64,000 nucleotides of DNA from Macrotrachela quadricornifera (GCA_022393335.1 JAJEKB010020660.1:441978-505977), one strand, 5' to 3'; shown: positions 23,925 through 35,400, numbered from the stretch's first letter. Made by a program: numbers and translations. The notes: generated by a model not told the origin, from the sequence alone.

Positions 23925-24940
23925 CAGGATTCGAGTATTTTCCAAAAATATTCGCCCATAGGTTAGACCAAGTTAGACCAACATTAGACCAAGATAGAAC
24001 TCGACGAGCTCTATCGAATGCACTATTTACTTTCTCAAAAAGACCCTTCCTTCAGGTAAAAAAACGTAAATTACTAGTAAAAAATAGGTACAAAGTCAAA
24101 AAAATGTAGTAAAACCTGTAGGGATTCGCCCATAGGTTAGACCAAACGCTGAAACTTTGGGATTCGGTAGAGTTCGACGAGCTCTATCGAATGGATACCT
24201 TGGTTGCTATATTCGACCAAGTTATAGTGCAGTAAATGACTAATTAGTAGTTTTTTACTAGTAAAATTTACTAAAACTCATATGGATTCGCTCATAGGTT
24301 AGACCAAGCGCTGAAACTTTAGGAATCGATAGAGTTCGACGAGCTCTATCGAATGGATACCTTGGTTGCTATATTCGGACAAGTTATAGTGCAGTAAATG
24401 GCTAATTAGTAGTTTTTTACTAGTAAAATTTACTAAAACCTATAAGGATTCGCTCATAGGTTAGACCAAGTTAGACCAACATTACACGAAGATAGAACTC
24501 GACGAGCTCTATCGAATGGATACCTTGGTTGCTATATTCGAATAAGTTATAGTACAGTAAATGACTAATTAGTAGTTTTTTACTAGTAAAATTTACTAAA
24601 ACCTATAGGGATTCGCTCATAGGTTAGACCAAGTTAGAGCAACATTAGACCAAGATAGAACTCGACGAGCTCTATCGAATGCACTATTTACTTTCTCAAA
24701 AAGACCCTTTCTTCAGGTAAAAAAACGTAAATTACTAGTAAAAAATAGGTAAAAATTAAAAAAAATGTAGTAAAACCTGTAGGGATTCGCTCATAGGTTA
24801 GACCAAACGCTGAAACTTTGGGAATCGGTAGAGTTCGACGAGCTCTATCGAATGGATACCTTGGTTGCTATATTCGAATAAGTTATAGTGCAGTAAATGA
24901 CTAATTAGTGATTTTTTACTAATGAATATACTAAATTATT
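23925..24940 (+). repeat. tandem repeat of 160-177 bp, six units
   Basis: The marker ATTCGCYCATAGGTTAGACC recurs at about 23948, 24125, 24286, 24446, 24610 and 24787. Each unit has CGACGAGCTCTATCGAATG in its middle. Two unit types alternate. The long type has ACTTTCTCAAAAAGACCCTT plus AAACGTAAATTACTAGTAAA. The short type has GGATACCTTGGTTGCTATAT plus TGACTAATTAGTAG. Inverted copies occur at 28110-28605. Confidence 0.85.
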
Positions 24941-25108
24941 TTTCGTATGTACTTAAATTTTAGAGAAACTTAAAGCAGCATTAGACCAAGATGGAAACCG
25001 ATGAGCAATACTGAATGAATAGCTTGGTTGATGCATCTGAAGGAGCAAGCATTGAGAGTATCTTTTATAAATAAATAAAAATCAGATATTGTATTTTGAA
25101 AAAATTCA

Positions 25109-25114
25109 TTTATT
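25109..25114 (-). terminator. polyadenylation signal of the env-like gene
   Basis: AATAAA on the minus strand, about 95 bases after the stop codon at 25207. Confidence 0.4.
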
Positions 25115-25206
25115 GAGTGAATACGTTAGAAAGTAAAATATTCATTTTGAATAGTAACAAAGAGTTGAAAGAAAACGACTAAGTAGAAAAAAATTCACAA
25201 ATATAT

Positions 25207-26811
25207 TTATACAGTAAAAATATCGTCTATAACAGTTTTGAATTTACGTATCGGTTGGCGTACTTTGTGGATGAGATATGTGCCTATATATGAAATTATA
25301 GCGATAACAATGGTTAATAATGCAGCTAGAGCATATAATAAGATATCATGAATTGCTAATACTTGTTTCGATGCAAAAACTGTTGACAGTTCCTTAATAG
25401 AGTGCTGTGACTGTTGTTGATAAGATGATACCAGTGTTTCACTCATATTCCTTAATGGTATGATGAAGCTTGATAAATGTCTAAACTTCGATGCAATATT
25501 TGATTTAACAATAATTCGATGTTGTGTACATGACGACGCAGATAATTGAATATCAGCACACGTTATTGTTTTGTCGCATGGCATACGCACGATTGCTGAT
25601 TCTGATATTGATAATGTTTCACTTAATTCTTTTGAGGTTACCTGACAATACTCAGTTTGACGGATGTTAAAAAAAAACCAAATACCATTGCCAATGTTAA
25701 TGACATCTTGGTCGATATGTTGCGATCGGCTAACTTTACATGCATTTGTGGCTGATTGGTTATCATCAAGTAATTGAGATACACATAATGACTTAGATAA
25801 TGACATGGAGATAGGAATCTGTTTACATTGGACGATAGATGAGAATATACATTGTTTAATATCAATTTCATCATTCCATGTAATCAATGTTTGATCAATC
25901 GGATTAATTCCAATTATTTTTGGAAGATTCGAATAAATATATTTATCATTATTGGAAACAATTGGTAGTGGAATTAAACGATAAATTAAGAATTTTACTT
26001 TCGTATCACCTGGAATTCGTGAAAATAATGTTGAAATAGCTAAACATGGTTGAGTATGTAATAAATTCTGAGAATTTATTGAGCAGTGACGTAGGGCAAA
26101 TACAGATTGACCCACAACTGATTGAAGAAAATTGATTGATGAATCTTTAATATTTTGAGTTGTACGCGTATGATCGTACATCGAAGATATTGTCGATAAA
26201 AAAAATTTTAAATCTGTTTGAGATAGATAATCAAAACCAATTTTATTACTAGCTATTTGATTTCTAATTCTTTCTAATGTTGTTGGATAAAAATGGGGAA
26301 TGTTTGCATGATGATCAAGTTTATTAATAGTAGGTGTTATTAATTTGTTTTCTTCACTTTTCTTGTAATAAAATTGTTTATCAACAAAATGAATTGTCGA
26401 TTGTGCTTCTTTCATAACTTCATTTGGATGATACTGCATAAGAACTTGACTCATATCATTATTAATCAGTTTTGATACACTTTCGGTGTCATAAGAAGAC
26501 GCCGCAAGCATTACTTGATTGGACGTTGTCATTGTCGCAAGTTCAATCACGTTTGTTTTCACTGGTAATGAGGTATACAAACAAACATCTGTATTCGGAG
26601 ATGTGAGACATAAATTGTCGATAGGTACAAATGTATGAATAATTTCATGTACAATGTTGGGTGAATAAGCACCTGTTCGTTGAAGTCCATAACCTTTAAC
26701 AATATCAATAATGATGTCACTTTCCGAAATTTCTTGAATAGAGACGAGTGAAACCGTTGTGATCAAATTAACCAAGAAAGATAAGAGGAACAATCGTGTA
26801 ATATCATTCAT
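25207..26811 (-). CDS. single-pass membrane glycoprotein, env-like
   Basis: An intact frame of 534 residues if the second Met is used. An upstream Met at 26877 would add 22 residues, but the start at 26811 (MNDITRLFLLSFLVNL) puts a textbook signal peptide at residues 1-22. A long ectodomain follows, with at least a dozen cysteines, N-glycosylation sites (NQSA, NMSE) and a conserved-looking KGYGLQRTGAYSP near its start. A membrane segment lies at about 491-514 (LLYALAALLTIVIAIISY) and a basic tail of about 20 residues follows (HKVRQPIRKF). This layout matches envelope proteins of env-carrying retroelements and insect F proteins, but I see no certain fusion peptide or furin site. Gag, RT and integrase are absent nearby, so a captured or orphan membrane protein is equally possible. 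Copies of one tandem repeat flank it in opposite orientation. Confidence 0.6.
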   Translation of the reverse strand: MNDITRLFLLSFLVNLITTVSLVSIQEISESDIIIDIVKGYGLQRTGAYSPNIVHEIIHTFVPIDNLCLTSPNTDVCLYTSLPVKTNVIELATMTTSNQVMLAASSYDTESVSKLINNDMSQVLMQYHPNEVMKEAQSTIHFVDKQFYYKKSEENKLITPTINKLDHHANIPHFYPTTLERIRNQIASNKIGFDYLSQTDLKFFLSTISSMYDHTRTTQNIKDSSINFLQSVVGQSVFALRHCSINSQNLLHTQPCLAISTLFSRIPGDTKVKFLIYRLIPLPIVSNNDKYIYSNLPKIIGINPIDQTLITWNDEIDIKQCIFSSIVQCKQIPISMSLSKSLCVSQLLDDNQSATNACKVSRSQHIDQDVINIGNGIWFFFNIRQTEYCQVTSKELSETLSISESAIVRMPCDKTITCADIQLSASSCTQHRIIVKSNIASKFRHLSSFIIPLRNMSETLVSSYQQQSQHSIKELSTVFASKQVLAIHDILLYALAALLTIVIAIISYIGTYLIHKVRQPIRKFKTVIDDIFTV

Positions 26812-26916
26812 CTTGACGAATATTAAATTAACGTCAGCAGCAGGAAAAATTTTTACGTAATATTGATTGCAAAACACAAATAGTACGTGAATAATTTTTT
26901 TTATTTGGAAACGTCT

Positions 26917-26928
26917 CTATATATATAG
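26917..26928 (-). promoter_or_regulatory. TATA box of the env-like gene
   Basis: CTATATATATAG lies about 106 bases before the ATG at 26811. Its position would place transcription start near 26890, upstream of both candidate start codons. Confidence 0.4.
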
Positions 26929-27131
26929 CGTATATTCTTATAGAAAAAAGAAAATTAAAAATGATTGGTTAAAAAGAAAAGAATATTCGACAGATGATAT
27001 CAATGTCCAATTCAATTCATTTTCTTTGATATAATATAGCCGTCAGTCTGTTATATTGCCTCGAACGGCGTGTATGTTTCTTTGATTATACTTTATCATT
27101 GAAGATATCACGATAGACGTCAACGATTTTA

Positions 27132-27467
27132 TCAATTTTTTTTATTTATCAGCCAAATTATATTACCAACATTATTATATAAAATTTTTTCCTTCATTTC
27201 TTCTACTAATTTTAAAACTTCATGACGATCAGAACGCCAAATCTTGTACAGTGCTATACGTGTTAATTCACTATGGTCTAATTTTAACTTGTCAATAACT
27301 TCACCCCAAAGAGAGTGTGATGATCTTGTTTTATCATTCAGCCGCCATGTTTCTTTTTTCAATATATCAGTACGGCTTCCCAGTGAAGCAACAGCAATTA
27401 CAAATTGATCTATAGTAATTTTTAGCCAAATATTCTTACCCTTCGCATCTGAATTTGAATCTTCCAT
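27132..27467 (-). CDS. small hypothetical protein, 111 residues
   Basis: Starts MEDSNSDAKGKNIWLKI. It is helical and charged with two tryptophan-centred motifs (WLKITIDQFVIAVASL and ALYKIWRSDRHEVLKLVEEM). The balanced amino-acid composition and real-looking hydrophobic pattern argue for a gene or a gene fragment. I do not recognise a catalytic site. It lies head to tail behind the env-like gene (320 bases upstream on the same strand) and shares the island between the two inverted repeat arrays. An AATAAA overlaps its stop codon region. It could be the N-terminal remnant of a longer transposon-related protein. Confidence 0.45.
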   Translation of the reverse strand: MEDSNSDAKGKNIWLKITIDQFVIAVASLGSRTDILKKETWRLNDKTRSSHSLWGEVIDKLKLDHSELTRIALYKIWRSDRHEVLKLVEEMKEKILYNNVGNIIWLINKKN

Positions 27468-28109
27468 TTACTCGTAATTAACTAATATAGTTTAATAAAT
27501 ATGATTGATAAAGCACGCGAATCAATTTAAAACATATATTATACGTATGTTCATTCAATTGTGACTTTTCTTTCTCTTTTTATGTTAATATTTATATATG
27601 TATGCGTAACAGATGAAAAAGATATTTTGTTTCTTTGAAAAAAAATCGACCAATACAAATGAAGAAATTGATATTGAAGAGAAATTGTATGCGTGTGAAT
27701 TATAAACAAGATATTCCTGTTTTTTTTCTTTTATCTATTTATACATTCAATATATAAAAGAGATTCATCGATAAGTGATCTACGATGCTATCAAATCACA
27801 CCGCTAAATATCAAACAAAACGTATTTCATAATCGTGTGACACCATTTCTTCCAAAGACAATTCATCTTGATTATTGAATAAATGTATATCGACTGATGC
27901 ACTTGAAATCGTTACCGATGGATGATCCAGTTAAAGTGAACAGATACTAGAAATAAACAATGATAAAGCAAAAAATCTATCTGAACATATAGAAATTTCT
28001 TAGTGTTATTTTCATAAATGGTGCACATTATATTATCAATATACAAGTTGTAGTTAATTTTCAGTATAGCATAGATGTTATTCAAACCAAAAAAATATTT
28101 AATCGATGG
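27468..28109. other. gene-free stretch
   Basis: Only a 30-codon plus-strand frame (27613-27705) is seen, with no domain. Confidence 0.35.
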
Positions 28110-28605
28110 AGTCCCACGAATTCTATATTGATCTAATGTTGATCTAACCTCTAAGTATAAAAAATAGACTTAATAAATTCACTTTGATAACAACATTACT
28201 AGTTAGGCACCTTTACTACAATAATTCAGCGGAATATAGCATCCAAGATATTCATTCGATAGAGCTCATCGAGTTCCATCTTGATCTAAAGCTGGTCTAA
28301 GTTGATCTAAAATTTAAGTGCATACGAAAAATACTTTAGTAAATTCATAAGTAAAAAACCACTAATTAGTCATTTACTGCACTATAACTTATTCGAATAT
28401 AGCAACCAAGGTATCCATTCGATAGAGTTCGTCGAGTTCAATCTTGATCTAATGTTGGTCTAATTTGGTCTAACCTATGAGCGAATCTCTATAGGTTTTA
28501 CTACATTGTTTTTAACTTTTACCTATTTTTTACTAGTAATTTGCGTTTTTTTACCTGTAGGAAGGGTCTTTTTGAGAAAGTAAATAGTGCATTCGATAGA
28601 GCTCG
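28110..28605 (-). repeat. inverted copy of the 160-177-bp tandem repeat
   Basis: About three units in opposite orientation to 23925-24940, running into the assembly gap. Near 28475 the reading CCTATGAGCGAATC is the inverse of the marker, and TCGATAGAGCTC ends at the gap. The left units are more diverged than the ones next to the gap. Tandem copies probably caused the gap. Confidence 0.8.
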
Positions 28606-28879
28606 NNNNNNNNNNNNNNNNNNNNNNNNNNNNNNNNNNNNNNNNNNNNNNNNNNNNNNNNNNNNNNNNNNNNNNNNNNNNNNNNNNNNNNNNNNNNNNN
28701 NNNNNNNNNNNNNNNNNNNNNNNNNNNNNNNNNNNNNNNNNNNNNNNNNNNNNNNNNNNNNNNNNNNNNNNNNNNNNNNNNNNNNNNNNNNNNNNNNNNN
28801 NNNNNNNNNNNNNNNNNNNNNNNNNNNNNNNNNNNNNNNNNNNNNNNNNNNNNNNNNNNNNNNNNNNNNNNNNNNNNNN
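28606..28879. other. assembly gap, 274 N
   Basis: Unknown bases. The open frames reported across it are meaningless. Confidence 0.99.
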
Positions 28880-29004
28880 TTCAAGCTAATAATGACAATA
28901 ATAAATGATAAAGTAAGTTAAACTTTCATTCAAGCTAATAACGACAATAATAAATATATCCTTATTTTCTTTTACTCTAGTCATACAATCAAACAGTAAT
29001 AACA

Positions 29005-30357
29005 ATGAATTCTATGAAAAATATTACTTCAAATACAACTGAAGCTGATCCTTCAATTTTTGAAGTTATTACTATCGACGAAATAAAAGACGGACATATG
29101 GATTAAACTCATCGTTTTGAAGCATTTTGTATTTATTCAAACTCAAATATTCATCAAAACTCAATGAATGAACCAGTTCAAGAATTTAATAATGAACAAA
29201 CTATACATGATAATCAAGCATCAAATGAAGCTTCTATTCAATTACCAATAAATTCTAATCAACGTATTAATATAATACAGATATATATATATATAGTTTT
29301 TCCTGATTGAATTCAATGATAATAAATGTCTAAGAATAACTAACTATCATTTAGATACACAAATGGACAACACAATGAAAAAAACTTTTAAGAACATTTT
29401 TATTCAAAAGAAAATGCTACGCGAAACATTATAACTATATACTAACTTTTCTTACTTAACGATAAGCAAAAAATTACTTTCTATATTATAAACTATTCCA
29501 CATTGTATAAATCTTCAAACTTCTTTTTTTCTATTTCAGATATATCTACTCAAATAATAAAGTATAAGACGCAATGAACGATCTTTTTAGATTTAACAAT
29601 AATAATAATAACTTATCTTTATTACCATCTTCATTATCGTCAATTAAATCAGAAACAATGAAACCTGATGATCCAGCATTAATTACAGTAATTAAAAATG
29701 AATCAAGTCAATTTAATCATATATCCAAAGCAACACCATCTTATCATCCATCGGTTAATCAACACATAATAATACTGATGATGATAGCAATTTTACGAAA
29801 TTTGGAGATCTTGATCGGGCAACTATTGCAAAGTTATGTGAATTTAATGCTGAAAAACCAAAAGCATGTGCTCGTCGACAATCAATTCGATCAAATACAA
29901 AATCAATGGCTATTATATCATGGACAAGTGTTTCCAAAAATATTATAATGAATCATATGAAAGAAGAATTCAAAATTCAAAATATTCAAAATATTCAATA
30001 TATTTGTATTGGTGAAGACAAATGAATTAAATCATCAAAAACAAAAATGTATACAACTTCTATTTAAAACTAAAATTAATAAAAAAAAAACGTTTTCTTG
30101 ATCAAATTAAACGTTCATGTTGTAATTATAATGTGACAAACAATATTTTAGCATGGAATGATTACATTAAAACAGATCTAAATCATATTGACTTTGGTCA
30201 ATTTTTAACAAAACTATGTGGATATAGACAGTATCCGTCACTAGCAGAACGAGAAAAAGAACGAACAACAAGAAACAAAGAACCAAAAGCAAAAACAGCT
30301 ATCAATAACACACGCAAAACAAAAGCAACTACAACAAAAACAACAATTTCCAATTGA
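29005..30357 (+). pseudogene. decayed multi-exon gene of unknown function
   Basis: A first exon starts at the ATG at 29005 and is cut by TAA at 29104-29106, after which the same frame stays open to about 29280. A good acceptor (TTTTTTTCTATTTCAG) ends at 29539 and the next coding block starts near 29574. That block changes frame near 29765, meets TGA at 30023-30025, and shifts again in an A run near 30083-30092. The last part runs to 30357 with a Lys/Thr-rich tail. Fragments include LCEFNAEKPKAC, SMAIISWTSVSKN and AWNDYIKTD. The spacing of a hydrophobic strand, a basic stretch and YIK recalls HUH Rep endonuclease domains, but that is a weak guess. At least four lesions show it is dead, or that this area is badly assembled. 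Confidence 0.5.
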
Positions 30358-30758
30358 TCAATGATTAATTCTTTCAATAAAAACAATACCATTAGAAGAG
30401 AACCATTATATAAATTAACAAAAATTCAACATTATTCTTAAAGCAAAAATTAATTCAATCATTAATATTTTTGTTCCATTATTGACTTTCCTATTTAATT
30501 GTAAACAAATCATAAACCATACGTTAGCTTTCGTTTTCTCCTTTCTTCCTTCTTGCAACAGTTTTTTATAAAGTTGTAATCAATTTCAGCTCCAGATCTA
30601 ATTAATGACATAGTGGCTTAAAGATTACATTTCTACTTATATTTCATGTTTATATTGTTATTTTATCCTTATAATTATTCATTCAAAAGATAAAGTTTCT
30701 TTTTTCTTTAAACATACTAATAAATCAAGACTCAAATCTTCTTTCATTAACACAATAT
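30358..30758. other. gene-free AT-rich stretch
   Basis: Nothing supported. Confidence 0.35.
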
Positions 30759-30989
30759 CGAATTCTTAATTAGCTTTCGAATTCTGGAATGTGGCAGTTT
30801 GATTATTTATACTCACCTACAGATAATAGACTATCCGCTGCTTTTGAATCTTTGAAATGCTTGCAATTTTTCGAAATCTTCAAGATTTCAAACTTTCTTT
30901 AATGCAGATTAATAAATACCACCTGAAGATCGAATTCTTAAATAGTTTTCGAATTCTGGAATGTGCTAGTTTGATTGATTATACTCACA
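30759..30989 (+). repeat. 59-bp direct repeat pair
   Basis: CGAATTCTTAATTAGCTTTC at 30759 and CGAATTCTTAAATAGTTTTC at 30931 begin two similar 59-bp blocks. Each contains GAATTCTGGAATGTG and ends ATACTCAC. The second runs directly into the CCCTCA tract. Confidence 0.7.
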
Positions 30990-31172
30990 CCCTCAGCCAC
31001 CCTCACACCTCACCCTCATCCACCTTCACCCTCACCCTCAGCTAATCACATAGATAGGATTCACTTGTGAACAAGTAAAATGATTATAGAAGGTTCTATA
31101 GAATCCATTAAAATATGCTTTCTCTTTCGATTAATTATTTTAAAATCTAAACTCACCCAACCCTCACCCTCA
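30985..31172 (-). repeat. TGAGGG-type hexamer tracts
   Basis: CCCTCA-based tracts occur at 30985-31041 and 31151-31172. The plus strand reads CACCCTCACCCTCA with interruptions, so the G-rich strand is TGAGGG. Single CACCCTCA copies recur near 31772 and 32110. The hexamer differs by one base from TGTGGG, which is described for Adineta vaga telomeres. Confidence 0.65.
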
Positions 31173-31914
31173 ATCGACACAATTCTCAGAACAAATATTT
31201 GGTCATACCATGTGTTAAAATCCTCTGTTCTGCTGATATTTGGGTAGCTAAAGATGGATTCTATTTATAAATAAGGTCAAATATGATACCAATTGATGTA
31301 TCTTTTCGAGTTCTGCTTGAGACAAATGTTTTCGCGTTGACACAAAACTGGAAAGAATATTTGGCGGAAATATAACATTTTTTCTTACAAATATTATTTC
31401 AAGAGTTTCTTTAAAATTTTTCAGTGATTTCCGCGATAACATTTTTTGAAAGATATACATTCAATAGTATATTCGATGCTCTATTTGTCACAACCAATAT
31501 ATCTAGGCGATTTTTTCTTCACAAAAGACACAAGATCACTGATAACGTTATGTACACTTCTTTTTATCAAGTTTGATTTCAATTTTTCAATATTTGTATA
31601 CTTATAGTAATGCAGAGTTTTAATGAGTATTATTTAAAAAACTAACACGAAATGACCAAAGAGTTTGCTGTGCACTTGTCTCTATAAGTATGAAGGCTGG
31701 TAAGAAGTCAACAGATAGAACGAAAGAAATTTGGTCCCCATTCCTTCTTCCTTCAGGTCAAACATGAGCCACCCTCATGTTAATATTGTGTCAACACCGT
31801 TTTGTATCTTTCACTTATAACCTTTTATGCTGTTACATTCTCGTGATCGATACGATTTTAGTTTTGCTTACAGCTACTATATCGACATATCTTGTCTTGT
31901 CACCTCTACAAGTC
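31173..31914. other. gene-free stretch
   Basis: No gene seen. The 31248-31460 minus frame has no domain or context. Confidence 0.35.
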
Positions 31915-32145
31915 AAATAGTGACCCTATTTCTTCCTTCTGCGAGAAAAAAATTCATTTCTTTCCCTCTACGAGCAAAAGTGTCTCTCTTACCCTTCATG
32001 AGAAAAAAAAATTCACTTCTCTCTCTGTCTACAAGCAAAATAGTGTCTCTCTTGCCCTTATAAAAAAAATTCATCTCTCTATGAGCTAAAATAATGAGTC
32101 TTTCGCTTTCACCCTCAAAAAAACAAATTTGTCGCTCTCCCAGAG
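31915..32145 (+). repeat. degenerate tandem repeat of about 60 bp
   Basis: Four units each carry a GAGAAAAAAATTCA-like block, then a CTCTACRAGCAAAA-like block, then TAGTGTCTCTC. They lie immediately upstream of the small peptide promoter. Confidence 0.6.
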
Positions 32146-32154
32146 CGGTCTACA

Positions 32155-32165
32155 TATATTTAAAG
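32155..32165 (+). promoter_or_regulatory. TATA box of the small secreted peptide ORF
   Basis: TATATTTAAAG lies 57-67 bases before the ATG at 32222, giving a plausible start of transcription near 32185-32190 and a short leader. Confidence 0.45.
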
Positions 32166-32221
32166 CCAAAGCACGACTGCAGGACCCTACCATTCTCTTT
32201 TCAAACATCGAACAACAGTAA

Positions 32222-32422
32222 ATGACAATGTTGAAGAGTAGTGTAATGCTTTGTTTGGTTGTTCCCGTGATGTTAACGGCAATTATTCACGTAGCAAGAG
32301 CGGTGACATTTAAAGGTGATAATATCGATGGCTCTCTGGATCTATTACGCCAAAAGCGTACGCTTTATTTATTTACAATAAAGTTTTACTTCATATCAGA
32401 GCATACAAAACGCATAAAATAA
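32222..32422 (+). CDS. candidate small secreted peptide precursor
   Basis: 66 codons. Residues 1-27 form a classical signal peptide: K5, hydrophobic core VMLCLVVPVMLTAIIHV, and ARA before V28. The next part is VTFKGDNIDGSLDLL, then RQKR at 43-46, a furin-type R-x-K-R site, and a 20-residue hydrophobic/basic C-terminal part. Signal peptide plus processing site is the layout of a neuropeptide or secreted peptide precursor. A TATA box lies at the right distance, and AATAAA occurs at 32369 and again near 32419. The frame could instead be exon 1 of a longer gene, or chance. It lies at the left edge of the 93-bp satellite array. Confidence 0.4.
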   Translation: MTMLKSSVMLCLVVPVMLTAIIHVARAVTFKGDNIDGSLDLLRQKRTLYLFTIKFYFISEHTKRIK

Positions 32423-35400
32423 ATACTGCAGTATTCGAACAAAAACCTACAAGTGTTCATTTCTCGTCTAACCGTCATCCATATCGAAACCGCTAGTAGT
32501 TTGCGTCAAGCTATGAACAATATCTGAAAAGAATCTTACTACTTACTCATTTGTTGTCTGTTCATCGAACATACAATCAGCTATAAAGCTTTACTTCGAA
32601 TTGACTTAAATACTTGAATATTTATTGAATTGACTTATTCAACTTTCCCGTATTTGTCTATCATCATATAAGCAACTCCCACGCTTTTCTTCGAACTATG
32701 ATGAATATTTGAATAACTGATATGGATTATTCATTTATCGTCTGTTCGTCGATCATGTAAAGAACTCCAAAACCTTCGTTTGAATTCAACAAAATACTTG
32801 AATAAAATCTTGGTATGAAATATTCATTTACCTGTGACCGTCGATCATTTCATCAATTCTAAATCTTTCCTTGAATTGAGCAAAATATTTGGATCAAAGT
32901 TTTGTTCAAATCGTTAATTTAACATACAATATCTAGTCATGCTATTAGCCCACCACTTTTCTTCAGTGTTATCAAACTACTTGAATAGGATGCTCTAGAT
33001 TATTGATTTACTATATACTCACCGATCACATAGCCATCTTTATCTTTTTTTTCAAGCGAACTAAATATTCGAACAAGTTCTGGTTATAACTTTTCTTTTG
33101 AAAGGTGGTATCCAGTCAAGCTGACACGTCCAATCTTTTCTTCTAAGTTGTCGCACTATTTGAATAGAATCTTGGTTTAAATTATTCATTTACTATGTAT
33201 TCATCACCCACATGAGCATCTTTGTTTTTTTTTGAAGCGAGCTAAATATTAGAGAAAGTTCTAGTTATAGTTTTTCGTTTGATAGGCGATATTCAGTCAA
33301 GTTACCACCTTCAACTTTTTCTTGGAAATTATCACACTATTTGAATCGACTCTTTGTTAAATTATTCATTGGCTGTGTGTTCACTGAGTATCTAATCAAT
33401 TTTATGCTTAGCTTCAAACTGAGTAAAATATCTGAGTAGAATTTTCGATTGAACTATTCATGTGTTGTGTATCTGACCTTCTTGTTACAGTTTCGAATCC
33501 TTCGTTCGAGAGGCGGAAAATATTCGAATGGAATCTTATGTGAATTGTTGATTTGTTGTGTGATCATCGATCTTGCCACAGATTCGAATTTTTTCGTTGA
33601 GATGAGTAAAATAGTTGAACAGAATTGGATCTGAATTATTCATATGCCCTATAAACGGCGTTCGTTTTAGAGTTGCGAATCTTTTTTTTCTAGATGTGCA
33701 ACATATTTGATTAAAATCTTTCTATGAATTATTAATATGTCGTCGATTCGGCAATCATCTATTGAACCCAAATCTTTGCTTCGAGTTGAGCAAAATATGA
33801 GAATAGAATTTGATGTGAATTATTCATTTGCTCTGTATGTGTTGTTCTTGTCAAAGCTTCGAGTCTGTCCCTGGAGGTGGATAAACTATTTGAACAAAAT
33901 CGTTGTTTGTATCATGCATAGGTCAAGAGATTTTCGTTTACATACGAAAGTTAAAAATTTGCTTCTAGTAAAAGACATATTTAAATAGGTTCTTTGTTTC
34001 AATTATTCGTTTCCGGTATGTTCTTCCATCATGTTATCAGCTTCAGACGTTTTCTTTTAGTTGAGAAAAAAGGTTGAATATAATCTTTCTATGATTTATG
34101 CATGTATCATATGTTCATCCATCGTATAATCGACTTCAAGTCTTTCCTTTAAATTGAGCCAAACATTTTAATGATGTTTTGGTTTGACTTATTCATTTAT
34201 ACTGTGCTCGTCGATCATGTAACCAACTGCAATTCTCTACTTTGAATTGCGCAAAAAATTAGAGAACAATCTTGATATGATTTATTCACATATCCTATGT
34301 TCATCGATCATCTAATCAACCTAAAGCCTTTCTTCTGAATTCAGCAAAATCTTTGCATACAATCTTCATATGAACTATTCTTTTGTCCAATTGTCTTCGA
34401 TCGTTTAATTGGCGCAAACTGTTTCTTCTAAATCCAGCACAGTATTTGAGTACGATCTTTGTTTGAATTATTCATTTGTCCTGTGCTCATCGATCATAAA
34501 ACAACTTCAAATCGTTATCTTGAATTGAGCAAAATATTTGAATAGAATCTTTATATGACTTATTAGTATGTAGTCTTTTTATCGATCATGAAAGCAGTTC
34601 CAGACTTTTCCTTCGCATTGAGCACAATATCGGGATAGAATCTTTTTATGATTTACTCATTTGCCATATGTGCCTCTATCACTCAATGGATTCCCAATTT
34701 TTTGCTTTCATCGAACAGTATATTTCAATGAAATGTTAGTAAAAATGATTCAACTATCTATGGGATGGTTGGTTATGTAATCAGTTCGAAGTCTTCCTTC
34801 GAACTGAGTGAAATATTTGAATAGAGTCTTTTTATGAATTATTCACATGCCGTTTGTTCGGTGATCATGCTATCAAGCCTAGGCCTTTCCTTTAAATTCA
34901 CTAAAATATTTCGATAGAATCTTGGTATGAATTATTTCTTTGTTATGTGTTTTGCGATCTTGTATTCAACTCCAAATCTTTGCTTTAAATTGAGTAAAAC
35001 ATTTGAATAGAATCTTGATATGAATTACTCATTTGTCGTCTGTTCTTCAATGATGTAATCCATTCCAAGTCTTACCTTTTAGGTAGCCAAAATACAGGAA
35101 CACAATCTTAATATGATTTAATCATTTGGTCTATGTTCGTCCATCCTCTGATCAACTCCACATTTTCTTTTCAATTGAGTAAAATATTTAAATAGAATCC
35201 TACTATGATCTAATCATTTGTCGTATGTTTGCCGATCATGTCTCAAATTCCAAACTTACACTTTGAAGTAAGCAAAATATTTAAATAGACTCTTCATATA
35301 ATATATTCATTGGATCTGTGACCGTCGATACTGTAATCAACTCCACATTTTCTTTTCAAGTGAGTAAAATATTGGAATAGAATGTTTATGTGATCTTTTC

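Noticed and set aside
25638..25874. 78-codon ORF inside the env-like gene
   Set aside because: It is a shadow frame of the longer intact CDS.
28519..28921. ORFs of 100-126 codons across the gap
   Set aside because: They consist mainly of unknown residues from the N run.
31827..32089. Two overlapping ORFs before the peptide gene
   Set aside because: They follow the 60-bp tandem repeat in two frames and have no domain.
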